Source: Pseudoduganella aquatica
Lineage (GTDB): Bacteria; Pseudomonadota; Gammaproteobacteria; Burkholderiales; Burkholderiaceae_D
NCBI RefSeq assembly: GCF_009857595.1
Contig: NZ_WWCU01000001.1
Span: 186,001 to 250,000, forward strand
DNA length: 64,000 nucleotides
Direction of reading: 5' to 3'
The notes below the pieces were generated by a model, which saw only the letters and a program-made list of their open reading frames with translations, searched no databases and was not told the origin of the DNA. Below, piece by piece: positions 40,285-49,671 of the stretch (positions within the stretch are counted from its first letter, which is position 1; each line of letters begins with the position of its first letter). The position numbers and the translations under genes are program-made.

Positions 40285-41949
40285 TTATGCGGCCAGGCGC
40301 TTGGCGCCGCTGCCCTTGTTGCTGTTCCGCTCGCGGATCGGGCTGACCTTGCTGCGTTGTTCAGGCAGCGCGCGCTTGCCGAACTTGAACAGGCTCACCG
40401 CCTGTTTCAGGCCGCCCGCTTCCACCGCCAGGCTGTTGGCCGCCGCCGCCGCTTCCTCCACCAGCGCCGCGTTCTGCTGCGTCACCTGGTCCATATGGGC
40501 GATGGCCTGGTTCACCTGGTCCACGCCTATGCTTTGTTCGCGCGAGGCCACCGAGATCTCGTGCATGATGGCCGTCACCTGCTTGACCGAGCTGACCACC
40601 TGCTCCATGGTGGCGCCGGCGCGGTGCACCTGCGTCATGCCGGCGCTGACCTTGCCCACCGAAACGTCGATCAGCTGCTTGATGTCCTTGGCCGCCACCG
40701 ACGAGCGCTGCGCCAGGTTGCGCACCTCGCCCGCCACCACGGCGAAGCCGCGTCCCTGCTCGCCGGCGCGGGCCGCTTCCACCGCCGCGTTCAGCGCCAG
40801 GATGTTGGTCTGGAAGGCGATGCCCTCGATCAGGCCGATAATGTCCACGATCTTGCGCGAGGAGGCGTTGATGTCGTCCATGGTGGCGATCACGTCGGCC
40901 ACGATTTCGCCGCCCTCTTCCGCCACGTTGGAGGCGGCCAGCGCCAGCTCATTGGCCTGCACCGAGTTGTCGGCGTTCTGTTTCACGGTCGAGGCGAATT
41001 CCTCGATGCTGGAGGCGGTTTGCTCCAGGCTGGCGGCCTGCGCTTCGGTGCGGCCGGACAGGTCGGCGTTGCCGGCGGCGATCTGGCGCGTGGCCACGGC
41101 CATGGTCTCCACATTGACGCGAACGTCGCGGATGGTGGCGATCAGGTTGCTGTTCATTTGCTGCAGCGCGCGCAGCAGCTGGCCCACTTCGTCGGTGGCG
41201 TGGGTTTCAAAGGTGCTCGACAGGTCGCCCGCCGCAATCGAGCGCGCGCCTTGCAGCGCCTGCTTCAGCGGCTGTATCACGCTGGTGCGCAGGGTGTACC
41301 ACAGGAAGACATTGACCAGCAGGCCGATGAAGGTGGCGCCGAAGATGCTGTAGCGCGTCAGCGCCGAGGCGCCCTCGCCGAACAGGCTGGCCAGGCAGAC
41401 GAACAGCAGCAGCGTGTTGACGCCGCTGGTGGCGGCCCAGATGCGGGTGGCCAGCGAGGAATGGCTCAGGCGCGCCAGCCAGTGCGCCACGCCGGTGCGG
41501 ATCAGCTGGCCGTTCTTGATCGTCAGGCCCGCCGTGGCGCCGCCCTCGCGGATCTGGCGGTAGGCCTGCTCCGCTTCCTGCACCTGGGCGCGGGTGGCGC
41601 GGGTGCGCACCGACATATAGCCCAGCGTCTGGCCGTCCTCGCGGATCGGCGTCACATTCGCCTTGACCCAGTAGTAGTCGCCGTTCTTGCAGCGGTTCTT
41701 CACCATGCCGGTCCACGGCATGCCTGCGCGGATCGAGCTCCACAGGTCGGCGAAGGCCTGCGGCGGCATGTCCGGATGGCGCACGATGTTCTGCGGCGCG
41801 CCGATCAGCTCCTGCTCGCTGAAACCGCTGATCTGGACGAAGTAGGGATTGACGTAGACGATATTGCCGCTCAGGTCGGTTTTCGAGACGATGGCCTGGT
41901 CGTCTGCAAGTTCGACTTCGCGGTTGGTGACGGGTAAATTGGTGCGCAC
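40285..41949 (-). CDS. aer: PAS-containing methyl-accepting receptor (Aer-like)
   Basis: 554 residues from a GTG at 41949 with AGGAG upstream. The N-terminal PAS domain (KTDLSGNIVYVNPYFVQISGFSEQELIGAPQNIVRHPDMPPQAFADLW) is the FAD-binding aerotaxis type. Two close helices (~165-210) make the membrane anchor, then HAMP and a signalling domain with the hairpin tip KIVDIIGLIEGIAFQTNILALNAAVEAARAGEQGRGFAVVAGEVRNLAQR. It should steer swimming by oxygen or redox state. An FNR box upstream and hemN downstream place it in the microaerobic regulon. Confidence 0.9.
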   Translation of the reverse strand: MRTNLPVTNREVELADDQAIVSKTDLSGNIVYVNPYFVQISGFSEQELIGAPQNIVRHPDMPPQAFADLWSSIRAGMPWTGMVKNRCKNGDYYWVKANVTPIREDGQTLGYMSVRTRATRAQVQEAEQAYRQIREGGATAGLTIKNGQLIRTGVAHWLARLSHSSLATRIWAATSGVNTLLLFVCLASLFGEGASALTRYSIFGATFIGLLVNVFLWYTLRTSVIQPLKQALQGARSIAAGDLSSTFETHATDEVGQLLRALQQMNSNLIATIRDVRVNVETMAVATRQIAAGNADLSGRTEAQAASLEQTASSIEEFASTVKQNADNSVQANELALAASNVAEEGGEIVADVIATMDDINASSRKIVDIIGLIEGIAFQTNILALNAAVEAARAGEQGRGFAVVAGEVRNLAQRSSVAAKDIKQLIDVSVGKVSAGMTQVHRAGATMEQVVSSVKQVTAIMHEISVASREQSIGVDQVNQAIAHMDQVTQQNAALVEEAAAAANSLAVEAGGLKQAVSLFKFGKRALPEQRSKVSPIRERNSNKGSGAKRLAA

Positions 41950-41999
41950 GGTGCTCTCCTGCTGGCTGTTTTTCTTGCTGTATCGCAAGACATATAGCC

Positions 42000-42041
42000 A
42001 GTGTACGGAGAGCGGCGGACAAATTTATTGATGTAGATCAA
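42000..42041 (-). promoter_or_regulatory. FNR/ANR-type promoter of the aerotaxis receptor
   Basis: TTGAT-GTAG-ATCAA (42028-42041) with a minus-strand -10 TACACT (42005-42000), giving a box centre 29.5 bases from the -10 as at ccoN. The flanks ATCAAAAnTGGCCG are shared with the ccoN site. Confidence 0.8.
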
Positions 42042-42063
42042 AAATGGCCGGATTGCGCCGGGC

Positions 42064-42546
42064 TCACTTTCCCGGTAGGGACTTGAGCAGGCTGTCGCGC
42101 AGGGCCACCACGCTTTTTTGCATTTTTGGAAACTCCTGGGCCGACAGGCCGCAGGCCTGGAACAGGTTGTTGCCCTCGGCCGCCTTGCGCCGCAGCTGCC
42201 GCCCTTCCTCGGTCAGGTTGACGATGACCTGGCGCTCGTCGGCGGTGGCGCGCTGGCGCGTCAGATAGCCCATGGCCTCCAGTTTCTTCAGGATGGGGGT
42301 GAGCGTATTGGACTCCAGGAACAGCTTTTCGCCCAGGCCGCTGACGGTCTGGTTCTCTTGCTCGGACAGCGCAATCACGGTGATGTACTGGGTGTAGGTC
42401 AGCCCCAGTACGTCCAGGATGGGCTTGTAGGCCTTGCCGAACGCCAGGTTGGCCGAATACACGGCGAAGCACAGGTAGTCGGCCAGCGGCAGGTCGGCGA
42501 CGGCAAGGTCGTCTGGGGCGGCGGCGGGGGCAGGGACGGTATCCAT
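42064..42546 (-). CDS. ohrR: OhrR-like MarR regulator 2 (two-cysteine type)
   Basis: 160 residues. LADYLCFAVYSANLAFGKAYKPILDVLGLTYTQYITVIALSE carries the reactive Cys26, and Cys132 matches the second cysteine of the two-cysteine class. The winged helix is QTVSGLGEKLFLESNTLTPILKKLE, with DERQVIVNLT in the wing. Its promoter contains ATCGGATGCGAT, one base off the ohr operator word found 34 kb away, so this is the better candidate to control both ohr copies. Confidence 0.87.
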   Translation of the reverse strand: MDTVPAPAAAPDDLAVADLPLADYLCFAVYSANLAFGKAYKPILDVLGLTYTQYITVIALSEQENQTVSGLGEKLFLESNTLTPILKKLEAMGYLTRQRATADERQVIVNLTEEGRQLRRKAAEGNNLFQACGLSAQEFPKMQKSVVALRDSLLKSLPGK

Positions 42547-42571
42547 GGGCTTTCCTTATCGGTGGAAAACC

Positions 42572-42591
42572 CATTATACATCGCATCCGAT
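42572..42591 (-). promoter_or_regulatory. promoter and ohr-type operator of OhrR-like gene 2
   Basis: On the minus strand ATCGGATGCGAT (42591-42580) ends just before a TATAAT -10 (about 42578-42573). The word differs from ATCGTATGCGAT at 7980-7991 by one base. Binding would block the promoter. Confidence 0.6.
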
Positions 42592-44751
42592 TCAATTGGC
42601 GCCGGCCGGCAGCGGACGCAGCGTGCCCACCGCGTGGCCCTGGGCGTAATCCACGCCCAGGCGGCGCACCAGCGCCAGGGTTTCCTCGTCCTCCACGTAT
42701 TCGGCCACGGTCAGCATGCCCATCACGTGACCGACCTCGTTGATCGCTTTCACCAGCGCGTAGTTGATGGTGTTCTGCTTGATGTCGCGGATAAACATGC
42801 CGTCGATTTTCAGGTAGTCCACCGGCAGCGCCTTCAGGTAGGCGAAGGAGGACAGGCCGCTGCCGAAGTCATCCAGCGAAAAGCGGCAGCCCAGCGTCTT
42901 CAGGCGCGCCATGAAGGCCTGCGCCTGCGGCAGGTTGGCGATGACGGCCGTTTCCGTGATTTCGAAGCAGATGGCGGCAGGATCGATGCCGAATTCGGAA
43001 AACTGCTCGAGGATGTAGTCGTGCAGGCCCTCGTCGTTGAGCGAGGAGCCGGACAGGTTGACCGAATAGAGCGCCTCGGCTCGGTGGCCGGCCACGCGCC
43101 TGCCGTGGATATAGCGGCAGACGGCGCGTATCACCCAGCGGTCGATCGCCACCATCAAGTCGTAGCGCTCGGCGGCCGGGATGAAGGCGCCGGGCGGGAT
43201 CAGCTCGCCTTCGTCGTTCTGGATGCGTATCAGCACTTCGTCGTGCGCCGCCTCCCCGGCCTGGCGCCGCTGGTCCGGCTGGCCGCCGGGCGCCGCCGCC
43301 AGGGGCACGATGGGCAGCGCGTACAGGCGGAAGGCGTCGTGCTCGAAGGCGTCGTTCAGGCGCGACACCCACTGCATCTCGCCCTGCCGCTGGGCCAGCT
43401 TGAGGTCCGATTCCATGTACAGGTGCACGCGGTTGCGGCCGTGCTCCTTGGCCAGGTAGCAGGCCTGGTCGGCCGCCATCAGCAGCTCCGTCATCGATTT
43501 GCTGTCGTGCGTCACTTCCACCAGGCCGATGCTGGCGCCGATGTCGAAGCTGCGGCTGTCCCACACGAAGCGGAAGTTCTTGATCGACTGGCGCAGCTGG
43601 TCCGCCACCAGCATGGCCTGGTCGGGCGGACAGTGCGGCAGCAGCACGCCCAGCTCGTCGCCGCCCAGGCGGGCCAGCACGTCGCTGTCGCGCAGCTGGG
43701 CCTGCAGCATCTTGGCCAGCAGCTGCAGCAGCACGTCGCCGGCGCTGTGGCCGCAGGTGTCGTTGACGATCTTGAACTGGTCCAGGTCGATGTACAGCAG
43801 CGCGTGCGAGTGGCCGTCGTGCTTGGCTGTGTGCAGCGCGGCGGCGATCTGCTGTTCGAACTCGCGCCGGTTGATCAGGCCGGTGAGCGGGTCGTGGCTG
43901 GCGTACCAGGAAAGTTGCTGGGTCAGCTTGCGCTCGTGGCTCACGTCGCGGAACACCAGCACCGCGCCCAGCATTTCGCCGCTTTCGGACCAGATCGGCG
44001 AGGCCGAGTCCTCGATGGGAATGTGGCGCCCGTCGCGCGTGATCAGCTGGGCGCCGTTGCTCACGCCGATGGACTGGCGCAGGCGCAGGCAGCGCCGGGC
44101 CGCGTGCTCGTCCTTGCCGGCCGGCTCGCGCACCTGGCTTTGCGCCAGCGGCGCCACGCCGGGTACCGGCGGCTCGTAGGCCAGCTTCAGCGTCTGCTCG
44201 ATGGGCTTGCCGACGGCCAGCTCGCGGCTCCAGCCGGTGAGCTGCTCGGCCACGCGGTTGATAAAGCGCGTATTGCCCTGCGCGTCGGTGGTGGCCACGC
44301 CGTCGCCGATCGAGGCCAGCGTCACTTCCGCCAGTTCGCGCTGCGCCGCCGCCTCCAGTTCCCGCAGCTTGGCCTGGGTGACGTCCCAGACGACGCCCAG
44401 GGTGCGCACGGCCCGGCCATGCGCGTCGCACTGCGCGCATGCCTTGGCGGCCAGCCAGTGCATGCTGCCGTTCGGCCATTGCACGCGGTATTCGAGTTCA
44501 TAGGGGGTGCAGCGGTCGGCGGCATCCTGCATGCGGTGGAACAGCTCGTCGCGGTCGGCGGGATGGACGAACTGCAGAAAAGCGGAGAATGGCTGCTCAA
44601 GCTTGATTTCAGGCAGACCCAGCAGAGTGGCGCCGTCGGCCGACCAGTACACCGTGCTGCCGGCCACGCTGCCATCGGCCAGCACCGAGTCCCAGACGGC
44701 CATATGCGCCGCCGACATGGCCATGCCCAAACGTGTGTCTAAATCCGACAT
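42592..44751 (-). CDS. PAS-PAS-GGDEF-EAL cyclic-di-GMP enzyme
   Basis: 719 residues. Two PAS-type domains (~1-130 and ~140-285), a GGDEF domain whose active site reads RLGGDELGVL (~364) and an EAL domain with EVLIR (~507) for EAL. Downstream EAL landmarks are intact: VNLSGSS, FEITET, DDFGSG (~627) and LKIDG. GGDEL can be active, so it may be bifunctional, but the EVL form and the presence of metal ligands favour phosphodiesterase activity. No signal peptide or helix, so it is cytoplasmic. Its stop lies next to the operator of the MarR gene. Confidence 0.9.
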   Translation of the reverse strand: MSDLDTRLGMAMSAAHMAVWDSVLADGSVAGSTVYWSADGATLLGLPEIKLEQPFSAFLQFVHPADRDELFHRMQDAADRCTPYELEYRVQWPNGSMHWLAAKACAQCDAHGRAVRTLGVVWDVTQAKLRELEAAAQRELAEVTLASIGDGVATTDAQGNTRFINRVAEQLTGWSRELAVGKPIEQTLKLAYEPPVPGVAPLAQSQVREPAGKDEHAARRCLRLRQSIGVSNGAQLITRDGRHIPIEDSASPIWSESGEMLGAVLVFRDVSHERKLTQQLSWYASHDPLTGLINRREFEQQIAAALHTAKHDGHSHALLYIDLDQFKIVNDTCGHSAGDVLLQLLAKMLQAQLRDSDVLARLGGDELGVLLPHCPPDQAMLVADQLRQSIKNFRFVWDSRSFDIGASIGLVEVTHDSKSMTELLMAADQACYLAKEHGRNRVHLYMESDLKLAQRQGEMQWVSRLNDAFEHDAFRLYALPIVPLAAAPGGQPDQRRQAGEAAHDEVLIRIQNDEGELIPPGAFIPAAERYDLMVAIDRWVIRAVCRYIHGRRVAGHRAEALYSVNLSGSSLNDEGLHDYILEQFSEFGIDPAAICFEITETAVIANLPQAQAFMARLKTLGCRFSLDDFGSGLSSFAYLKALPVDYLKIDGMFIRDIKQNTINYALVKAINEVGHVMGMLTVAEYVEDEETLALVRRLGVDYAQGHAVGTLRPLPAGAN

Positions 44752-44853
44752 GATGGCCTCCTCGTCAGGTTACGAGGATGAGACTGCGAAACTGGTAAAA
44801 AGTTCCGGGAGCCGCTAGCATGGGCGCACGAGTATCGGGATGGAGAAGACGGC

Positions 44854-45195
44854 ATGGCGTCGCAGCAAAGCACGGTGGATTTTCTGGTGGACCAGATGGC
44901 GGGCGCGGGCACGCTGGCGGCGCGCAAGATGTTCGGCGAGTACGCCATTTATTGCGACGGCAAGATGTTCGCCCTGGTGTGCGACGACCAGCTGTTCATC
45001 AAGCCGGTGGAGGCCAGCCGCGCCTGGATAGGCACGCCGCAGGAGGCCCAGCCCTACCCGCAGGCCAAGCCCTGGTTTCTGATTTCGGGGGATTACTGGG
45101 ACGAGCGCGAATGGCTCACCGAACTGGCGCGGCGCACGGCGGCGGCCTTGCCGCTGCCGGCGCCGAAAAAGAAAAAGGCTGCCAAGGCAGCCTAG
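44854..45195 (+). CDS. TfoX N-terminal domain protein
   Basis: 113 residues. STVDFLVDQMAGAGTLAARKMFGEYAIYCDGKMFALVCDDQLFIKP is the TfoX/Sxy N-domain, and a basic KKKKAAKAA tail follows. Only the N-domain is present, unlike competence activator Sxy, so its role is unclear. GGAG precedes the ATG. The 102-base gap to the EAL gene has a short CTCGT/ACGAG hairpin and nothing else evident. Confidence 0.85.
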   Translation: MASQQSTVDFLVDQMAGAGTLAARKMFGEYAIYCDGKMFALVCDDQLFIKPVEASRAWIGTPQEAQPYPQAKPWFLISGDYWDEREWLTELARRTAAALPLPAPKKKKAAKAA

Positions 45196-45212
45196 TTCCT
45201 GGCCCTGGCCCA

Positions 45213-45641
45213 TCAGGCGTCGCCGGATTGCGGCGCGGCGCTGCCGCTGCCCGCGCTGTCGCGCACGTTTTTCTGCACCGCCACCGCCGCGAACAGGCTC
45301 AGCACGAAGGACATGGCGTAGAAGCCCTTCTCGCTGGAGGCCAGCGTGGCGTTCCACAGGCCCACCGACAACAGCAGCAGCACCAGCAGCAGCGAGATCC
45401 AGCACAGGCCGAAATACAGATTGGTCACCTGCACGCCCTCGAGCCGGTCGCGCACCGACTTTTGCAGCGACACGGCGGCGAACAGGCCGTAGGCCAGCAG
45501 CGTGAAGTAATAGCCCTTCTCGTTGAGCTGCATGGTGGCGTTCCACAGCCCGGCCAGATAGGTGATCACGCCCACCAGCAGGGCGGCCCACGAAGCGCCG
45601 ACGAAGGCGGCGGTTGGACGTTGCGGTGCAATCTTGTTCAT
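45213..45641 (-). CDS. YiaA/YiaB family membrane protein
   Basis: 142 residues with two repeats of a two-helix unit: [54 protein letters not shown] and ..[54 protein letters not shown]. The GLWNA and EKGxY words repeat exactly as in YiaAB. The function is unknown. Confidence 0.87.
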   Translation of the reverse strand: MNKIAPQRPTAAFVGASWAALLVGVITYLAGLWNATMQLNEKGYYFTLLAYGLFAAVSLQKSVRDRLEGVQVTNLYFGLCWISLLLVLLLLSVGLWNATLASSEKGFYAMSFVLSLFAAVAVQKNVRDSAGSGSAAPQSGDA

Positions 45642-45689
45642 GTAGCCTCCTGGTGTATGACTTGGGTATGCCGTATCTAATCAGAAATT

Positions 45690-46637
45690 TCAGTGCGAGC
45701 GCTTGAACAAACGCAAGAAACGGCCCGCCATCGTCACGCCCGCCAGCACGATGGCGCCGGCCACCACGCCGGCCACCGCGTCCAGCAGCGACGGCGTGAC
45801 CGCCTTGAGCAGCGCGCCGGCGCCCGGCGTGGCGCCCATGAACTCGGCCGCATGGTGGATCACGTCGTGCGCGCCGGGGATGCCGTGCGTCAGGATGCCG
45901 CCGCCCACCATGAACATGGCCAGCGTGCCGGCCACCGACAGGAACTTCATCAGCTTGGGCGCGGCCGACAGCAGGAAGCGGCCCAGGCCCACCGTGAAGG
46001 CGCCCGCGCCGGGGCGCTGCGCCAGGTACAGGCCGGCGTCGTCCATCTTGACGATGGCCGCCACGATGCCGTACACGCCCACCGTCATCGCCACCGCGAT
46101 GCCGGCCAGCACCGTCACCTGCTGCGCGAACGGCGCCTCGGCCACCGTGCCCAGCGCAATCACGATGATCTCGGCCGACAGGATGAAGTCGGTGCGCACG
46201 GCGCCCTTGATCTTGTCCTTTTCCAGCGCCACCATGTCCACCGCCGGATTGGCCAGGGCGGCCGCCAGCTCGGCGTGGTGGTGCTCGTCCTCGTGGCCGC
46301 CGTGCAGCAGCGGGTGGGCGATTTTCTCGAAGCCCTCGAAGCACAGATAGGCGCCGCCCACCATCAGCAGCGGCGTGATGCCCCAGGGCGCGAATGCGCT
46401 GATGGCCAGTGCGGCAGGCACCAGGATGGCCTTGTTCCGCATCGAACCGAGCGCCACCGCCCACACCACCGGCAGTTCGCGGTCGGCGTTCACGCCCGCC
46501 ACTTGCTGGGCGTTCAGCGCCAGGTCGTCGCCCAGCACGCCGGCGGTTTTCTTGGCCGCCACTTTGCTCATGGCGGCCACGTCATCGAGGATGGTGGTGA
46601 TATCGTCGATCAGGGCCAGCAGACTGGTGCCGGCCAT
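45690..46637 (-). CDS. DUF808 family membrane protein (YedI-like)
   Basis: 315 residues. MAGTSLLALIDDITTILDDVAAMSKVAAKKTAGVLGDDLALNAQQV and SMRNKAILVPAALAISAFAPWGITPLLMVGGAYLCFEGFEK are DUF808 signatures; about seven helices, and a GGHEDEHHHAE loop that could bind metal. The family has no settled function. It is divergent from the LysE gene. Confidence 0.88.
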   Translation of the reverse strand: MAGTSLLALIDDITTILDDVAAMSKVAAKKTAGVLGDDLALNAQQVAGVNADRELPVVWAVALGSMRNKAILVPAALAISAFAPWGITPLLMVGGAYLCFEGFEKIAHPLLHGGHEDEHHHAELAAALANPAVDMVALEKDKIKGAVRTDFILSAEIIVIALGTVAEAPFAQQVTVLAGIAVAMTVGVYGIVAAIVKMDDAGLYLAQRPGAGAFTVGLGRFLLSAAPKLMKFLSVAGTLAMFMVGGGILTHGIPGAHDVIHHAAEFMGATPGAGALLKAVTPSLLDAVAGVVAGAIVLAGVTMAGRFLRLFKRSH

Positions 46638-46810
46638 CTCAGCAGCCCTCCGGGGCGGCAGGGGCGAGGAATGCGGGAGCGGGAGTGTTCATGGCGCGGT
46701 AGTGTGAGTGGATGCAGCGCCAATCTTACCTCATAAGCAACTGTCCGTAAGCAAGTGTTCGCGCAGGCGCGCTACAATGGCCGCTCGCAAAATCAGCTCG
46801 GGAACTCAGC

Positions 46811-47473
46811 ATGGCCTTCAGCACCTGGATCACCTTCGTTATCGCCGCCTCCATCATTGCCGTGTCGCCCGGTTCCGGCGCCGTGCTGTCGATGTCGCAC
46901 GGCCTGTCCTACGGCGTGCGCAAGGCCAGCGGCACCATCCTCGGCCTGCAGGCGGGCTTGCTGCTGGTGCTGGCCATTGCCGGCGCGGGCGTGGGCTCGC
47001 TGCTGCTGGCGTCCGAACTGGCCTTCAATGTGGTGAAGACCGTGGGCGCGCTGTACCTGATCTGGCTCGGCTTCAGCCAGTGGCGCGCCAAGGTGCAGGC
47101 CGCGCCGGGCGGGGCGGACGCGGCGGCGGACGGCGCGCAGGCCAAGGCCGTGCTGCCTTCGCTGCAAAAGCGCGTGTTGACCGGCTTCCTGACCAATGCC
47201 ACCAATCCCAAGGGCATCATTTTCATGGTGGCCGTGCTGCCGCAGTTTATCGCCCAGGACCACCCGCTCGTGCCGCAGCTGCTGATTTTGGCCGCCACCA
47301 TGTGCACCATCGACCTGGTGGTCATGCACAGCTACGCCTTCCTGGCCTCGTCCATGCAGCGCTTCTTCCGCGACGCCAAGTCCGTCAAACGCCAGAACCG
47401 CGTTTTCGGCGGCCTGCTGATGGCGGTCGGCGCGGCGCTGTTCTTCGTCAAGCGCGGCGGCGCCCACGCCTGA
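46811..47473 (+). CDS. LysE/RhtB family exporter
   Basis: 220 residues, six helices. STWITFVIAASIIAVSPGSGAVLSMSHGLSYGVRKASGTILGLQ is the RhtB-type start, and NPKGIIFMVAVLPQFI is conserved. The family exports amino acids such as homoserine, threonine or leucine. The exact substrate is not decided. A TACAAT -10-like element sits at 46773-46778. Confidence 0.88.
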   Translation: MAFSTWITFVIAASIIAVSPGSGAVLSMSHGLSYGVRKASGTILGLQAGLLLVLAIAGAGVGSLLLASELAFNVVKTVGALYLIWLGFSQWRAKVQAAPGGADAAADGAQAKAVLPSLQKRVLTGFLTNATNPKGIIFMVAVLPQFIAQDHPLVPQLLILAATMCTIDLVVMHSYAFLASSMQRFFRDAKSVKRQNRVFGGLLMAVGAALFFVKRGGAHA

Positions 47474-47563
47474 TGTGGAACGGATGTGAAAACATTTGTA
47501 ACGGCCGTCGTCTGAACCGCAATTGCGGCGTTAAATAGACTCATTACATCCTGGAGTGCCGCC

Positions 47564-49480
47564 ATGGGCCGCAAATTCGTACACCTGATCCTGTTGACCG
47601 CGCTGGTCGCCGTCAGTTCGCTGGCGCTGGCCGGCGACGATCCGCCTGCCCGCGTGGGCCGCATTTCCAGCGCCGAGGGCCAGGTTACGGTCGAGGCCGA
47701 CGGCGAGCAGGCCAGCGGCAACCTGCTGAACTGGCCCGTGGCGGGCGGCAGCCGCGTGACGGCCGCGCCGGGTTCGCGGCTGGAGTTCCGCATCGGCTCG
47801 GCGGCCATCCGCCTGGACGGCGACTCCAGCCTGGAAGTGGAGGCGCTGGACGATGACAGCCTGCGCCTGCGCCTGAACTACGGCAGCGTCAGCGTGCGCC
47901 TGCGCAGCGGCGAACTGCTGGGCGACTTTGAACTGAACACGCCGCAAGCGCGCATCACCATGCTGGAGCCGGGCCTGGTGCGCGTGGACAGCGAGCGCCA
48001 GCCGGACACCAGCGTGATCTCGGTGCTGGCCGGCGCGGCCAGCGTGGACGGCGGCGGCGCCGCCCTCACGCTGCGCGCGGGAAAACGCGCCGTGGTGCAG
48101 GGCGAGCAGGTCAGCACCGGCCAGGCGCAGCGCGACCGCTTTGACGACTGGGTGCTGGCTCGCGACAAGCGCGACGAGAACTCGCAGTCGCTGCGCTATG
48201 TGACGGCGGACGTCACCGGCTACGAGGAACTGGACCAGTACGGCAGCTGGCGCGAGAGCGAGGACTACGGCCCGCTGTGGTCGCCCCGCTCGGTGCCGGT
48301 GGGCTGGGCGCCCTACCGCGACGGCCGCTGGACCTGGCTGGACCCGTGGGGCTGGACCTGGGTGGACGACGCGCCCTGGGGCTACGCGCCCTCGCACTAC
48401 GGCCGCTGGGTGATGCTGGACGCGCGCTGGTACTGGGCGCCGGGCCGCATCACCTCGCGTCCTGTCTGGGCGCCGGCGCTGGTGGGCTGGGTGGGCGGCA
48501 GCAACTGGAGCGTCGCCTTTGCCGACCGCCGCAACGGCCCCGGCGTGGGCTGGTATCCGCTCACGCCGCGCGACCGCTTTGTGCCGAACTACCGCGTGTC
48601 GGCCGAGCATGAGCGCCGCCTGGGCTGGAGCCACCAGAACAGCGTGCACTGGAAGCCGCAGCGCGAAGTGCGCCGCGAAGGCGTGACCGTCTTGCCGCGC
48701 GAGCAGTTCGATGCGCGCCGCACCGTGAATGTGGGCAAGGCGCCGCGTATTTCGCTGGCGCCGAACGACGCGCGCAATGTGCCGCTGTCGACCGCGCCGA
48801 TGCCGGCCAACCGCGTGTGGCCGGGCGCGGTGACGCCGGGCCGCGTGATCGAAACCCGCCGCGACCGCGATCATGAACGCGACAACGCCGCTGAGCGCCA
48901 GCCGCGCATGAGCATCAACCCCGGCCAGAACCGCGCGCCGGCGCAGCAGCAGGCCATGCCGTTCGCCCAGCCGCCGGCCGCCGCGCCGCAGGCGGCCGAC
49001 CGGAATGGCGACGAGGACCGCCGCCGGGCGCGCGAGGAGAATGACCGCCGCGAAGCCGGCCAGCGCTGGAACCGCCAGTCGATCCAGGCGCAGCAGCAGG
49101 CCCAGCCGCAGCCGCAGCAGCAAGCCCAGCCGCAGCCACCGGCGCAGCATCCATTTGCGCAGCCGGCGCAAGCTGCGCCGTCGCCGGCGGCCCAGTTCCG
49201 CCAGCGCGACGACGGGGCCGAGCAGCGCATGCGCGAACAGCGGGAGCAACGCGATCAGCAGCGGGCGCAGCGCGAACAGCGCGATATGCAAGCCGCCCGG
49301 CCTGCGCCGGTGGCCCAGCCTCCGCAGCCACAGCCGCAGCAAGCCCAGCCGGCTCCCCGTCCGCAGCCGCCGCCGCAAATGCAGGCGCCGCAGCCGAGGC
49401 CGCAGCAGCAGCGCGACGACGATAACAACAATGGCCGCCGCAGGGGCGGTGACAAGGATGAGCACAGGCAGCGCGAATAA
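47564..49480 (+). CDS. FecR-like domain/DUF6600 protein with disordered QP-rich tail
   Basis: 638 residues. A signal peptide ends LALA (~22). Residues ~30-180 are a FecR-type beta domain (GRISSAEGQVTV... SVSVRLRSGELLGDFELNTPQARI). Residues ~230-345 carry the aromatic GSWRESEDYGPLWSPRSVPVGWAPYRDGRWTW-LDPWGWTWVDD and WVMLDARWYWAPG repeats of DUF6600. The last ~200 residues are Gln/Pro/Arg-rich and probably disordered. It looks like a secreted or envelope protein of unknown role. CTGGAG precedes the ATG, and hairpins follow the gene. Confidence 0.83.
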   Translation: MGRKFVHLILLTALVAVSSLALAGDDPPARVGRISSAEGQVTVEADGEQASGNLLNWPVAGGSRVTAAPGSRLEFRIGSAAIRLDGDSSLEVEALDDDSLRLRLNYGSVSVRLRSGELLGDFELNTPQARITMLEPGLVRVDSERQPDTSVISVLAGAASVDGGGAALTLRAGKRAVVQGEQVSTGQAQRDRFDDWVLARDKRDENSQSLRYVTADVTGYEELDQYGSWRESEDYGPLWSPRSVPVGWAPYRDGRWTWLDPWGWTWVDDAPWGYAPSHYGRWVMLDARWYWAPGRITSRPVWAPALVGWVGGSNWSVAFADRRNGPGVGWYPLTPRDRFVPNYRVSAEHERRLGWSHQNSVHWKPQREVRREGVTVLPREQFDARRTVNVGKAPRISLAPNDARNVPLSTAPMPANRVWPGAVTPGRVIETRRDRDHERDNAAERQPRMSINPGQNRAPAQQQAMPFAQPPAAAPQAADRNGDEDRRRAREENDRREAGQRWNRQSIQAQQQAQPQPQQQAQPQPPAQHPFAQPAQAAPSPAAQFRQRDDGAEQRMREQREQRDQQRAQREQRDMQAARPAPVAQPPQPQPQQAQPAPRPQPPPQMQAPQPRPQQQRDDDNNNGRRRGGDKDEHRQRE

Positions 49481-49567
49481 TGTCGGGAACACACTGCGTT
49501 TCAGGCCGGGATTTTGCACTTCCAGGCCGCGAATTATGCAGTTCATCACATTTTGATGGCGACTAGG

Positions 49568-49671
49568 GGCCACTTTTCATACAGTGGCCTCGTCACAAGT
49601 TCCCGACTATTTTTTTTTCCGCTGTATAAAAAAATAGTTTTTCGAGCCGGCTACCCGCCGGCTCTTTTTTT
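49568..49671 (+). terminator. terminator and hairpins between DUF6600 gene and CII-like gene
   Basis: Three hairpins in a row: GGCCACT/AGTGGCC (49568-49589), an AT-rich ACTATTTTTTT/AAAAAAATAGT arm pair (49606-49638) and a textbook terminator GAGCCGGC-TACCC-GCCGGCTC followed by T7 (49644-49671). The last serves the plus-strand gene, and its T-run overlaps the stop of the converging gene at 49670. Confidence 0.8.
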